Assembly: GCA_963733085.1 (NCBI GenBank)
Contig: CAVTBY010000002.1
Location: forward strand, 496,001 to 560,000
DNA length: 64,000 nucleotides
Direction: 5' to 3'
From: Desertimonas sp963733085
GTDB lineage: Bacteria > Actinomycetota > Acidimicrobiia > Acidimicrobiales > Ilumatobacteraceae
The notes beneath the pieces were generated by a model. The model saw only the letters and a list, made by a program, of their open reading frames with translations, made no database searches and was not told where the DNA came from. The number at the start of each line of letters is the position of its first letter. Positions within the stretch are counted from its first letter, which is position 1. The translations under genes were made by a program, and so were the position numbers. Positions 53,850 to 64,000 of this stretch are shown here, one piece after another.

Positions 53850-56800
53850 ATGGCGTTGTACGTCCACCACGGGCCGCAGCTGGCACCGCTCGCCACCGGC
53901 TTGGTGGAACGTCTCGCCGCGCCCGCCGGCGACCCGTTCGAGTGCCTCGTCGTCGCCGTGCCGACGGCGGGTGTACGCGACTGGCTGACCCGGCGCATCG
54001 CCGCCGACGTCGGGGTCGCCGCCAACATCGCCATGCCCTATCCCGGCCGCTTCTTCGCCGCCGCCGTCGGGATCGACGACGTCGACGACCCGTGGAGTGT
54101 CGACAGGCTCACCTGGGCCGTCCTCGACGTCCTCGCCGAGGGCTCGGTCGACGTGCCCGGCTGGGACAACGGCACCAAGCACTCCGGCCCCTCTCAGCGA
54201 TTCGCGATCGCCAGGCGGATCGCCGACCTGTTCGACCGCTACGCCACGACGCGGCCGGAGATCCTCCGCCAGTGGCAGCTCGGCGTCCGCGGCGACGGCA
54301 CGGTGCGACCCACTCAGGCCGGCGGATCGAGCGCAGCCGGCGACGAACACACGGTTGGCGGACTGCCGCCGTCGATGCTCTGGCAATACGAGCTGTGGCG
54401 GCGTGTCCGCGAGTCACATCGACAGCCCGAGCCCGGCCGAGCTGCTCCCGACGCGAATCGAGCAGCTGCGCCGCGGCGAGCTCGCCCCCGAGTTCCCGGC
54501 GACTGTCGAGCTGTTCGGTGTCAACACCGTCTCGCGGTCGCAACTCGAGGTGCTCGCCGCCCTCGGCGCAGCACGCGACGTCCACGTCTCGTTGCTCCAC
54601 CCGTCCGCCATCGCCTGGGTCCGCACATCTCCGGTCGACCTCACCAATCCCACCGTGCGCAACCGCCGCAGCGAGGTGCCGGGGATCGGTGACAGCCACC
54701 CGCTGCTCGCCTCGTGGGGTCGTCAGAGCACCGAGACGGCGGCCCTCGTGCGTGGCCTCCCGGCACCCGCGATCGTCGAGGCGACCGCCGATGAGACGGA
54801 GCGCCCGGCGACACTTCTCGAGCACATTCGTGCCGACCTCGGCAGCGATCATCCACCGACGCCGTTCGCCCGCCCGCCGTCCGACACGAGCATCCAGGTG
54901 CACGCCTGCCACGGCACGATCCGTCAACTGGAGGTGATGCGCGACGCCCTCGGCCACCTGTTCGCCGGCGATCCGACGCTGCGACCCGACGACGTCGTCG
55001 TCATCTGTCCCGACCTGGCCCGCTTCGAGCCGTTCGCCGCTGCCGTGTTCGCCAGCGGCACGCTGCCGATCCCCGTCGCCGTCAGCGACCTGTCGCTCGG
55101 CACCGAGAACCCCGTGGCCGCGGCGCTCGCCGCGATCCTCCACACCGTCGCCGGGCGGTGCACGGCGAGCGATCTGCTCGCCGTCGCCGCCCTCGAACCG
55201 GTGCGCCGCCGCCTGGCGCTCACCGCGGACGACCTCGACCGGTTCGGTGGCTGGACGCAGCGGCTCGGCACGAGGTGGGGCCTCGACGGCGATCACCGTG
55301 GAGAATGGCTCGACGCCGACATCGCCCTCGGCACGTGGGAGCAGTCACTGCGCTCATTGCTCCTCGGAGTCAGCGTGCCGGCCCCGTCGCCGCGGGTCGC
55401 CTTCGACGGCATCGTGCCGTTCGACGACCTCGGCGGCGACGACGTCGCCAGTGTCGGTCGCCTCGCCGAGCTGGTCGCCCGCATCCGCCGGCTGCGCCGG
55501 CTGTCCACCGGCCGCCGCCCGATCGGGGAGTGGTGCGACGTCCTCGTCGACACCGTCACCGAGCTCTGCGCGCCGGCGCCGGCCGAGGCGTGGCAGACGG
55601 CGGCGGTCCTCGAGGCGATCGACGACGTCCGCCGCTCAGCCGCCGTCGGCGAGGCGGCGAGCAGTGTCGCCCTCGCCTTCGACGACCTGCTCGCGGTCGT
55701 CGACGGCGTGGTCGCCCACCGCCGCGGCCGCGTGCAACTGCGCACCGGCAGGGTGACGCTCACCGGCAGCGCTCCGGTGCGCAACGTTCCCGCCCGGGTC
55801 GTCGGCGTGCTCGGGTTCGACGAGCGCAGCCTGCAGCGCGCGGGCATCGATGGTGACGACCTGCTCGCCGTGCGACCGTGTGTCGGCGAGCGCGACCGGC
55901 ACGCCGAGCGACGCCACCTCCTGCTCGACGCCCTGTTCGCCGCCGAGCAGGCGCTCGTCATCACGTGCGACGGCAGCGACGTGACGACGAACCGGCAGAT
56001 CCGCTTCGCCGTGCAGCTCACGCGAGTTGCTCGACGTCGTCGACGCCACGCTCGAGCCGGTCGGCGGATCCCGCCGCGACGACGACGACTCGCCGGTGCT
56101 GACCCGCCATCCACTGCACGCCTACGACGAGCGCAACTTCGACCTCGCCGGCGTCTCGGTGACGTCCGGGATCTTCAGCTTCGACGACGTGATGTGTCAC
56201 GCCGCCGAGACCGGCCGGCACCGGTCCGACGACGCCGCGGCGGCAATCTGGCGCCGTTTCGACCTGGATGTTCCCGTCGCCCCGACGGTCACCCTGCGCC
56301 AGCTCGTCGACGCCTGTGTGCGGCCGGCGCAGACGTTGCTCCGTGACGGACTCGACGTCGTCGTGCCGGGCGAGGTCGCTCGCATCGACCACGAGATCCC
56401 GCTCAGCGTGAGCAAGCTCGATGCCTCTGCCGTCGGCCGCCGCCTGCTCGAGCGGTACTGGCGGCGGGCGGCCGACGCTCGGCGACGACGATTGGGACGG
56501 GGCTGCACGTGCTGCCCTCGACGAGTGGGCCCTCGCCGAGCGACTCGCCGGTGCCGCCCCACCGGGACGGCTGATCGACGACACGCTCGACGACATCGCC
56601 GCCGACATCGAGGTCATCACCGCGGCGGCTCAGTGCTGCGGGCTGGATCGTGCGGCCGTGCTCGGAGCCAGCGACGTAGTCGACATCGACGTCGAGTTGA
56701 CGGTCACCGGCGAGCTCACCAACCGGAGCGAGGGCGTCCCCGACCGACTGCACCTCGTCGACAGCGTCGGCCGGATCAGCGACGGCGTGATCTACCGGCT

Positions 56801-57287
56801 CGGCTATCGCCGGCCGAAGGAGGGATTCCTGGTCGCGGCAGCCATCGACCTCGCCGCTGTGGTGCTCGCCACCGGCGACCGGCGGTGGCGAGCAGTCACT
56901 GCCACCCGGGCCTCGCAGGGTGCCGGATCCGCCGAGTGCCACCTGTTCGAGGTCGTCGCCGCCGACCCGCAGGGCGCGGCGCGGCGCCTGCTCGAGACCG
57001 CCGCCGATCTCCGTGTCGCCGCCCTCTCAGGTGCCGTGCCGGTGTTCGAGACGACGACCCGGACGGTGTACGAGAAGGGATTCATCGACGAGGACGAGCT
57101 CGTCGGCACCGACCACCGCTTCGGCGACCTCGCCGATGCCAGCAACCACTTCGTGTGGGGAGACATCAGCGTCGGCGAGATGACCATGTTGTCGCCCTCT
57201 CCCAAGGAGCTCGCCGACCGGATCTGGGGGGCGATCAATGCCCTGGCGTCATTCGAACCGGTCGGCGACAAGGCGGCCGCCACGTGA
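53850..57287 (+). CDS. recC: RecC, exonuclease V gamma subunit, frameshifted
   Basis: ATG at 53850. MALYVHHGPQLAPLATGLVERL and VVAVPTAGVRDWLTRRIA match the RecC N-terminus, then IARRIADLFDRYATTRPEIL and SMLWQYELWRRV. Frame shifts near 54420, 56025 and 56470; after each, RecC text resumes: LFGVNTVSRSQLEVLAAL, HACHGTIRQLEVMRDALGHLF, RVVGVLGFDERSL, VTSGIFSFDDVM, FVWGDISVGEMT. About 1146 codons, normal length. RecC lacks helicase activity, guides the 3' strand and recognises Chi. Stop TGA overlaps the GTG of recB. Cytoplasmic, double-strand break repair and foreign DNA degradation. Confidence 0.9.
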
Positions 57288-60200
57288 GCGGAGTGTTCGA
57301 CCTGACGGCGCCGCTGCCGACTGGCCGCACCCTGATCGAGGCGAGCGCCGGCACCGGGAAGACCTACTCGATCGCCGTCCTCGTCACGCGCTTCGTCGCC
57401 GGCGACCTCGCCCACAACCACGACCTCGCCGAAGGCGTCGACATCGACGAGGTGCTCGTCGTCACGTACACACGCGCCGCCGCCGCCGAGCTGCGCGACC
57501 GCATCCGCCTCAAGCTGAAGGTCGCCGCCGACTACCTCGACGGCGTCGACAGCGCCGCCCGGCGACGAGTGGCTCACCGTGTTCGACGCCGGCACACCGC
57601 GCGTCCGGCAGCGGCGCAGCGCCCGGCTGCGCCGCGCCCTGGCGCGCTTCGACGAGGCGACGATCACCACGATCCACGGCTTCTGCCAGCAGGCCTCTGG
57701 CGCAGAGTGGTCTGCGCGCCGGAGCCACGGGCAACGCCGAGTTGATCGAGAACGACAGCGAGCTGATCGCCGAGGTCGTGCGCGACCAACTGCTCGAGCG
57801 TCTCGCCGACTCGCCGCTGGCGCTGTCGCCCGATCGTCAGGGTCGTCCGCTCGACCATCGGTCGTTCGGTCCGACGGCAGTCCAAGCCCGCCGTCCGCTG
57901 CCGCCCGCCGACGTCGAGCGCTACGTCGTCGCCACCGTGCGCGCCGTGCTGTCGAACCCCGGTGCGCGATGCGAGCCGGACCCGGCGATCGGCGGCCTTG
58001 CCGGCGCCTGGTCGGCGTGCGTGGCCGAGGCTGTCGCCGAGGTCGAGCGGCGCCAGCGGGCTCGGCGGCAGATCGGCTACGACCGTCTCGTCAGCGACCT
58101 CGCCGCGGCGCTCGCCGACCCCCGTGGAGGACCTCAGCTCGCCGCCCAGCTCGCCGCCCGCTACCGCCTCGTGCTGGTCGACGAGTTCCAGGACACCGAC
58201 CGGCTGCAGTGGGAGATCTTCGACCGCGCCTTCGCCGATCATCGCCTGATCACCGTCGGCGACCCGAAGCAGGCGATCTTCCGCTTCCGGGGCGCCGACG
58301 TGCACGCCTATCTCGACGCGGTGCGCAGCGCCGAGCGGGCCACGCTGCGGACGAACCACCGCTCCGACCGCCAGCTCCTCGACGCCCTCGGCCTGCTCTT
58401 CGACGGCGCCCGCCTCGGCCATGCCGACATCGAGTTCGCCCGGGTCGATGCGAGCCCGGCGCGCGCCACACAACGCCCTCGGCGAGACCGCCGTTCACCT
58501 GCGCGTCGTGCCGGACGATCCTGATCTGCCGCGCACGTCGCAAGGGCTCGAGGCGGGTGGCACCGCCGCCCTCGTCCTCGCCGACGTCGCGTCGCGCGTT
58601 CGCGCCCTGCTCGACACCGGCGCCATCGGCACCGGGCGCAAGGCGGAACGCCTCAAGCCGTCGGACATCGGCATCCTCGTCCCGTCGCAGCGCCGCGCCA
58701 CGGAGACGGCCAACGTGCTGCGCGAGTGGGGGATCCCGACAGTGCGCGCCCGCACCGGCTCGGTGCTCGAGTCCGAAGCTGCGTTGCAGTGGCGCCTCCT
58801 GCTCGCCGGGCTCGCCACGCCGACGTATGCGCCGGTCGCCCGGGCGGCGGGGCTGTCGTGGTTCTTCGACATCGCCCCACACGAACTCGTCGCGGCGAGT
58901 CGCGCCACCCAACCCGACGGGGACTCGCCGCTCGCTCGACTGCAACGCGGCCTCGCTGCGCTCGGTGAGCGGATGCGGCGCGACGGCGTCGGTGCGCTGT
59001 ACGAGGAGCTCCGCGCCACGCCGGAGCTGCTCGATGCCGTACTCGGACGGCCCAACGGCGACCGCGACCTCACCGACCTCGATCACCTCGCCGAGCTGCT
59101 CGTCGCCGAGCTCGCTGGCCGCCCGTCCGAGCCGGCCGCGGTCGCCGAGGCGTTCGACCGGATGATCGCCACCGCCGACGACCAGTCGGAAGCGTCGATG
59201 CGCAGGGTCGAGACCGACAGCGACGCCGTCCACATCACCACCGTGCACTCGGCCAAGGGTCTCGAGTACCCGGTGGTGCTCGTGCCGTTCGCCTACACCG
59301 AGCGGGCGTCGGCGAACCGCCCGTACGTGTTCAACGACGAGATCGGTCGTGTCGTCGACGTCGCCTCGTGGGTGGCGTGGGGCGACGGGGCCGACGAGGG
59401 CAGCAAGGAGGGGACTGCTGCCGCCAAGGAGCGCAAGCGGATGGCCACCGTCGAGGTCGACGGCGACACGCTGCGCCTCCTCTACGTCGCCCTCACCCGG
59501 GCCAAGCACCACCTGGAGATCTGGTGGGCGCCGACCCGCCGGGCAGGGACCTCGGCGCTCGGCCGCCTCCTGCTCGATCGCTGGGGCGCCGCAACCGTGT
59601 TCAACTCGCCGCTCGGCGATGTCTACGAGAAGGCCGACGCAGCGGCTGCGAGCAAGCAGATCGACGCCCTGGTCGCGGCGTCGAACGGCACGATCGCCCG
59701 CTTCGATGTCCCGTTGGAGCATCCCGTTCGCACCCCGTTGTCGCTGCCGGCGGCCCCGGCCAGCCTGCTCGCCGTCGCCAGCTCTCGCGGCCGTCACCCA
59801 CTCGCCGATCCGGCGAGACGCACCTGGTCGTTCACAGCACTCACCGCTGGCCTCGCCGCCTCGCCGGCCGATCACGCCGCGGCGGCGCCAGTTGCCGGAG
59901 GCTACGACGAGGTGCCCGACGTCACCGGCCAGGCCGACGAAGTCGTCGGTGAGCCGGTCGTATCCGTCGCCGCCGCCCCGCTCATTGCGGCCCCTGGCGG
60001 GACGACGTTCGGCATCGCCGTGCACGAAGTGCTCGAACGCGTCGACTTCACGTCGCCGACGCTGACCGGCGACATCGAAGACCTCGTCGCCGCCGTGTCG
60101 CGCCGTTCCGGGCTCGAGCTCGACGTTCCGACCACGGCGATGGGGTTGCGCGGCGGTCGTCGACACCCCGCTCGGCGATCTGTTCGACGGGCGCCCACTG

Positions 60201-60776
60201 GCCGAGTTCTCGGCCGCCGATCGCCTCGCCGAGCTGACGTTCGACCTCACGTTCGGATCGGCGCGGATCGCCGCCGCCGACATCGGCAAGGTCCTGTCGA
60301 CGACTCTCGACGCCACCGATCCATTGTCGGACTACGGACACCACTTGGCGTCGGCGCTGGCCGTCACCGAGCTCGCCGGATGGCTGACCGGCTCGATCGA
60401 CGCCGTGTTCCGAGTCGGCGCAGCCGAGTCGCGATTCGTCGTCGTCGACTACAAGTCAAACCGCCTCCACGAGCGCGATGCGATCGACCCGCTCGCCGCC
60501 TACCGACCCGACCTGCTCGGCGCGGCGATGACGCACAGCCACTACCCACTGCAGGCCGTGCTCTACTGCGTCGCCCTGCACCGCTACCTCCGCTGGCGGC
60601 TCGGGGCGAAGTATTCCCCGGAGCGGCACCTCGGTGGCGTCGCCTACCTGTTCGTGCGCGGGATGATCGGCCCGGCCACACCGACGCTGACCGGCGAGAC
60701 CTACGGCGTGTTCTCGTGGCGCCCGCCGACGGCGACCATCCTCGCCCTCGATGCGTTGTTGCGGAGGACACCGTGA
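57284..60776 (+). CDS. recB: RecB, exonuclease V beta subunit (helicase-nuclease), frameshifted
   Basis: GTG at 57284. Walker A IEASAGTGKTYSIAVL at about 18-34, VLVVTYTRAAAAELRDRI (motif Ia), TITTIHGFCQQ, YRLVLVDEFQDTDRLQWE (motif II), ITVGDPKQAIFRFRGAD (III), LRTNHRSDRQL (IV), VHITTVHSAKGLEYPVV (V), LLYVALTRAKHHL (VI). The C-terminal nuclease shows FRVGAAESRFVVVDYKSNRL and HYPLQAVLYCVALHRYL. Shifts near 57560, 57695, 58460 and 60150 split it, but all motifs are intact, so they are probably sequencing errors. Overlaps recC and recD by GTGA. Confidence 0.92.
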
Positions 60777-62642
60777 CTGTCACGATCACGACACCCACCG
60801 GCGCTTCTGTGCTGCAACCGTGGATCGACGCCGGCGTGTTCGGCGCCACCGAGGTGCACGCCGCCGCCCTCGTCGGCGATATCGCCGGTGCCGAGGCGAC
60901 GGATCGTGCCGGCGACGTCGTGCTGGCGTTCGCCCTGGCGATGTGGGCACCGCAGCACGGGCACTCGTGCATCGACCTCGACACGGTCGCCGACATCGTT
61001 GCCGCCGAGCAGGCGATCGCCGCCGCCGACGCCGGGCTCGACGAGGGTGCGACTGTGCCGTTGCCGTGGCCGGTGCCGGACGCTTGGGTCGCCGCCCTGC
61101 GGGCGAGCCGTGCCGTCCGTGAGGTGTCGGCGATCGACCCCGTCGCCGTCCTCGACGAGCACCCGTTCGTGCTGTTCGGCCGGCGCGTCTACACCCAACG
61201 CCAGTGGGTCGACGAGTGCGCCGTCGCCACGGCGGTTCGTCGTCGAGCATCCCGAACCGTGACGCCCATGCTGGCGACGTCGGTCCTCGACCGGCTGCTG
61301 CCACCGCAGGTCGAGGGCACCGCCAATCGTCAGCACGCGGCCGCGACGGTCGCCTCGGCAGCGCTGCTCACCGTCGTCGCCGGTGGGCCGGGCACCGGGA
61401 AGACCCACACCGTGGCCAATCTGCTGGCCGCCGAGCTCGCCGGATCGCCTGGTCTGCGGGTGCGCCTTGCCGCGCCGACGGGCAAGGCGGCGAGCCGGCT
61501 CTCCGAGGCGGTCGCGGCCACTGCCGAGCTTGCGCTGGAAGCGGGCGATCTCGACACCGAGGTGGCGGCGCGACTCGGCGGCCTGGAAGCGACGACAGTG
61601 CATCGACTGCTCGGGTGGCGACCGGACAGTGGCACACGATTCCGCCACGACGCCGCCAATCCGCTCGACGTCGATCTCCTCGTCGTCGACGAGACGTCGA
61701 TGCTGGCGCTGCCGTTGACGGCTCGGTTGCTGGCCGCCCTCCCCGACGAGTGCCGGCTCGTGCTCGTCGGCGATCCCGATCAGCTGCGCAGCATCGAGGT
61801 CGGCACCGTCCTCGCCGATCTCGTCGACCGCCGGCCAGCCAGGCGGGCAGCTCGCCGGCCACGTCGTCCGCCTGCTACGCCAGCACCGCACCGGGACGGA
61901 CTCACCGATCGGGCCACTCGCCGAGGCGATCCGTCTCGGTGACGCCGACGGCGTCGTCGACCTGCTGGCCGCCGGCACCGACCCGAGGTTGCGATTCGTC
62001 GAGATCGCCGACGGCACCGACTCCGCGGCCGGCGCCGGCGCCGACGCGGTGCTCGAAGCGGTCGGCCCGGCGTACTCGGCGGCCCGCGATGCTGCCCTCG
62101 CCGAGGACCCGGACGGCCGCCTACGCAGCAGCCGGCAGCGGCGCGGATCCTCTGTGGGCACCGCCGCGGGCCGTTCGGGGTGGCCACGTGGAACGACGTG
62201 GTGGAGGCGAGGGTGACCGGGCACGACGCGCGGCACGGAGCGGCGAGCCCCGGCCGGGCGACCGCTGCTGGCGACCCGCAACGACCCGCGTACCGGTCTT
62301 GCCAACGGTGATCCCGGCGTGCTCGTTCGCGTCGGGACCGACCCAACGGGCGGTGTTCCGCCGGGCTGGCGAGCTCGTCACGTTCGATCTCGCCGAGCTC
62401 GACGCCGTGGAGACCGCCTACGCCCTGACGGTGCACAAGAGCCAGGGCTCGGAGTACGACACGGTCGCCGTCGTCCATCCGCCCGCCGACTCGCCGCTGG
62501 TGAGCCGCGAGTTGCTCTACACGGCGGTCACGCGCACGGCTTCGCGGCTCGTCGTCGTCGGCTCGGTGGAGTCGATCCGCCGGGCCGTGCTCACCCCGAA
62601 CCGGCGGGTCAGCGGCCTCGCCGATGCCTCGCCGAGTCGTGA
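60773..62642 (+). CDS. recD: RecD, exonuclease V alpha subunit (5'-3' helicase), frameshifted
   Basis: GTG at 60773 overlapping the recB stop. TVVAGGPGTGKTHTVANLLAAEL (Walker A), VRLAAPTGKAASRL, EATTVHRLLGWRP, DLLVVDETSMLALPL, CRLVLVGDPDQLRSIEVGTVLADL, HVVRLLRQHRT, then YALTVHKSQGSEYDTVAVV and SRELLYTAVTRTASRLVVVG of superfamily 1B. About five frame shifts between 61835 and 62625. The last one is needed to end in LAES at TGA 62642, which overlaps the GTG of the next gene. RecD is the fast helicase that also governs Chi control of RecBCD. Confidence 0.9.
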
Positions 62643-63253
62643 CACCGGCTGTCCGCGCCCTCGAAGCGGCAGGCGTCGCGTTCACGGTGCACGAGTTCGA
62701 GCACGTGTCCGGCCAGCGCGACTACGGGATCGAGGCCGCTGCGGCCCTTGCGCTCGACCCCGACCAGGTGTTCAAGACCCTCGTCGTCACCGCCGACTCC
62801 CGCCTCGCCGTGGCGATCGTGCCGGTGAGCCAGCAGTTGTCGCTGAAGGCGACGGCGACCGCCCTCGGGGCGAAGCGGGCGGAGTTGTGCGATCCCGACG
62901 TCGCCGCCCGGACCACCGGCTACGTCGTCGGCGGGATCAGCCCGTTCGGGCAACGCAAGCGACTGCCCACCGTCGTCGACGAGACGTGTGAGCTGTTCGA
63001 CACGATCTACGTCAGCGGTGGGCGGCGGGGACTCGACCTCGGCGTCGCTCCGGCCGACCTTGATCATCGGTCACCGGCGACGCTCGTCGCCGCGATCAGC
63101 CGCCTCGCAGCCGAAGCCGCGAATCCGCTCGTCAGCGGGCCGGGTGGCGGAGCATCGCCTCGATGCGGGCGACCCTCGTCCGCGCCGGCGGATGGGTGGC
63201 CGCCAGACGTTCACGCCAGCCGACGGAGCGTTGACCACCGCCGAGAGCGATGA
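62639..63253 (+). CDS. ybaK: YbaK/EbsC-type aminoacyl-tRNA deacylase
   Basis: GTG at 62639 (MTPAVRALEAAGVAFTVHEFEH), in a GTGA overlap with recD. YGIEAAAALALDPDQVFKTLVV, LSLKATATALGAKRAEL, TGYVVGGISPFGQRKRLPTVVD and IYVSGGRRGLDLGVAPADL are the Cys-tRNA(Pro) deacylase YbaK signature, with the catalytic Lys in VFKTLVV. The family usually ends near SRLAAEA (about 63115). Here the frame runs 45 more codons antisense to the protease gene, so the extra tail is suspect or a base is missing near the end. It clears mischarged Cys-tRNA(Pro). Confidence 0.85.
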   Translation: MTPAVRALEAAGVAFTVHEFEHVSGQRDYGIEAAAALALDPDQVFKTLVVTADSRLAVAIVPVSQQLSLKATATALGAKRAELCDPDVAARTTGYVVGGISPFGQRKRLPTVVDETCELFDTIYVSGGRRGLDLGVAPADLDHRSPATLVAAISRLAAEAANPLVSGPGGGASPRCGRPSSAPADGWPPDVHASRRSVDHRRER

Positions 63254-64000
63254 CTCGGCGGAGGGCGGCGGCGAGGTTGCGTCCGTAGCCCATCCGCACG
63301 GCGCGCTGGTCGGCCTGGAACTCGCTGCCGTGGCCGACGACGTTGCCGACGGCGTCAGCGGCGTAGAGGGCGGCGAGGAACGGCCACGACAGCACCGTCA
63401 GCACCGCTGCGACGATCCGGCCGATCGCGGTCATCAGCGGCGAGTTCGACGCGAAGGCGTTCGTCGCCGCCGTGGCGACGTTCTCCAACCAGAACCCGAC
63501 ACGGGCGAGGATGACGACCGGAAGGGACCACCAGTGGCGGATCGTCAGGGCGACGGTGTGCATGCCGAGGTGGTGCGAAAGCTCGTGGGCGAGCACCCCG
63601 GCGAGCTCGTGCTCGGGCAATTCCTCGATGGCGAACGTCGTGACGACGACGAGATGGCCGCCACAGGCGAAGGCGTTGACCTCGTCGAGCGGCAGGACAC
63701 GGAGGATGTAGCGCTCCGACGGGAGGTCGTTCATCCTGGCGATGCGGCGCCACAACGGCTCGATCACGCGGCGTTCATAGACGGTCGGTCGCCGTGCTCC
63801 GAACAGCGGTGTGAGCACGAGGGCCTGGATCGGCCGGATGAACAGCAGCACGGCTGCGACGCAGTAGCCGAGGGCGAACAGCCAGAACGGCACGTCCCAA
63901 GCGAGGCGGACGAGCAGCCAGGCGAGGAACAGGGCGAGCAGGCAGAACGGCAAGATGACGAGAGTTGGACCGAACGCCGAGATCGCCGCCGCCTCGACGT
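63132..64000 (-). CDS. M48 family zinc metalloprotease (HtpX-like), 5' end beyond window
   Basis: The open frame continues upstream of a TTG at 63953 to the window edge (VEAAAISAFGPTLVI precedes it in frame), so the start is not seen. Two helices (LLALFLAWLLVRLAW, VPFWLFALGYCVAAVLLF), then ILRVLPLDEVNAFACGGHLVVVT, HELAGVLAHELSHHLGMH with HExxH, two further hydrophobic segments, and SEFQADQRAVRMGYGRNL with the third zinc ligand Glu. Membrane-bound with the active site in the cytoplasm, as in HtpX. Overlaps the ybaK 3' end. Confidence 0.88.
   Translation of the reverse strand, partial: VEAAAISAFGPTLVILPFCLLALFLAWLLVRLAWDVPFWLFALGYCVAAVLLFIRPIQALVLTPLFGARRPTVYERRVIEPLWRRIARMNDLPSERYILRVLPLDEVNAFACGGHLVVVTTFAIEELPEHELAGVLAHELSHHLGMHTVALTIRHWWSLPVVILARVGFWLENVATAATNAFASNSPLMTAIGRIVAAVLTVLSWPFLAALYAADAVGNVVGHGSEFQADQRAVRMGYGRNLAAALRRVIALGGGQRSVGWRERLAATHPPARTRVARIEAMLRHPAR

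Noticed and set aside
58250..60316. A 688-residue open frame antisense to recB
   Set aside because: The plus strand carries all RecB helicase motifs in this stretch; the antisense translation is Arg/Gly-rich and family-less.
53850..62642. Programmed frameshifting in recBCD
   Set aside because: There are too many shifts, in both directions, at unrelated sites without slippery heptamers; sequencing indels explain them better.

Overview
High-GC actinobacterial chromosome, most likely class Acidimicrobiia (Ilumatobacter-like). This is inferred from GC and codon bias, many GTG starts with 4-base GTGA/ATGA overlaps, a giant AftD-type arabinosyltransferase, and several families common in that group (MpaB/DUF2236 oxygenase, TIGR03086, SigJ plus AhpD, a stand-alone NuoF-like protein). 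No rRNA, tRNA, CRISPR array, prophage or insertion sequence was recognised.

Layout. 0-3 kb: two tandem serine-beta-lactamase-fold proteins that lack the catalytic motifs, with an SRPBCC gene between them. 3-5 kb: ECF sigma factor and membrane anti-sigma candidate. 5.7-12.3 kb (minus): a signalling and redox operon holding a receiver/thioredoxin-reductase fusion, a histidine kinase with a cyclic-nucleotide-binding fold, a rifampin-phosphotransferase-like PEP-synthase relative and small membrane proteins. Facing it is a nucleotidyl cyclase/ATPase. 15-18.9 kb: FGE, sulfatase and MFS genes. 19-31 kb: mostly intact housekeeping and accessory genes, including the agmatine deiminase/N-carbamoylputrescine amidase pair and SigJ/AhpD. 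31-47.7 kb: a surface-glycan and membrane region (polytopic proteins, GT2-methyltransferase fusion, AftD-like protein, acyltransferase, GT39-like, spermidine-synthase-like). 47.8-52.6 kb: thioesterase, VapBC-like pair, MFS exporter, DrrAB-type ABC exporter. 53.8-62.6 kb: recC-recB-recD operon, then ybaK and an HtpX-type protease that leaves the window.

Three small families of dispersed intergenic hairpins occur. The clearest has arms GATGGGTGTTT/AAACACCCATC around a conserved loop core, in five places. Another has GAGTGTTT arms (two copies), and the third has TTGGTGAGC/GCTCACCAA arms (two copies, each exactly 44 nt).

Quality caveat. Many genes are split by +1/-1 shifts although both sides stay family-like, notably 0-1, 28.9-30.4, 34.7-48 and 54-62.6 kb. 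Several can be repaired by changing one base in a short G or C run, so most breaks are probably sequencing indels rather than decay. Such genes are annotated over their full inferred extent, and the breaks are stated.
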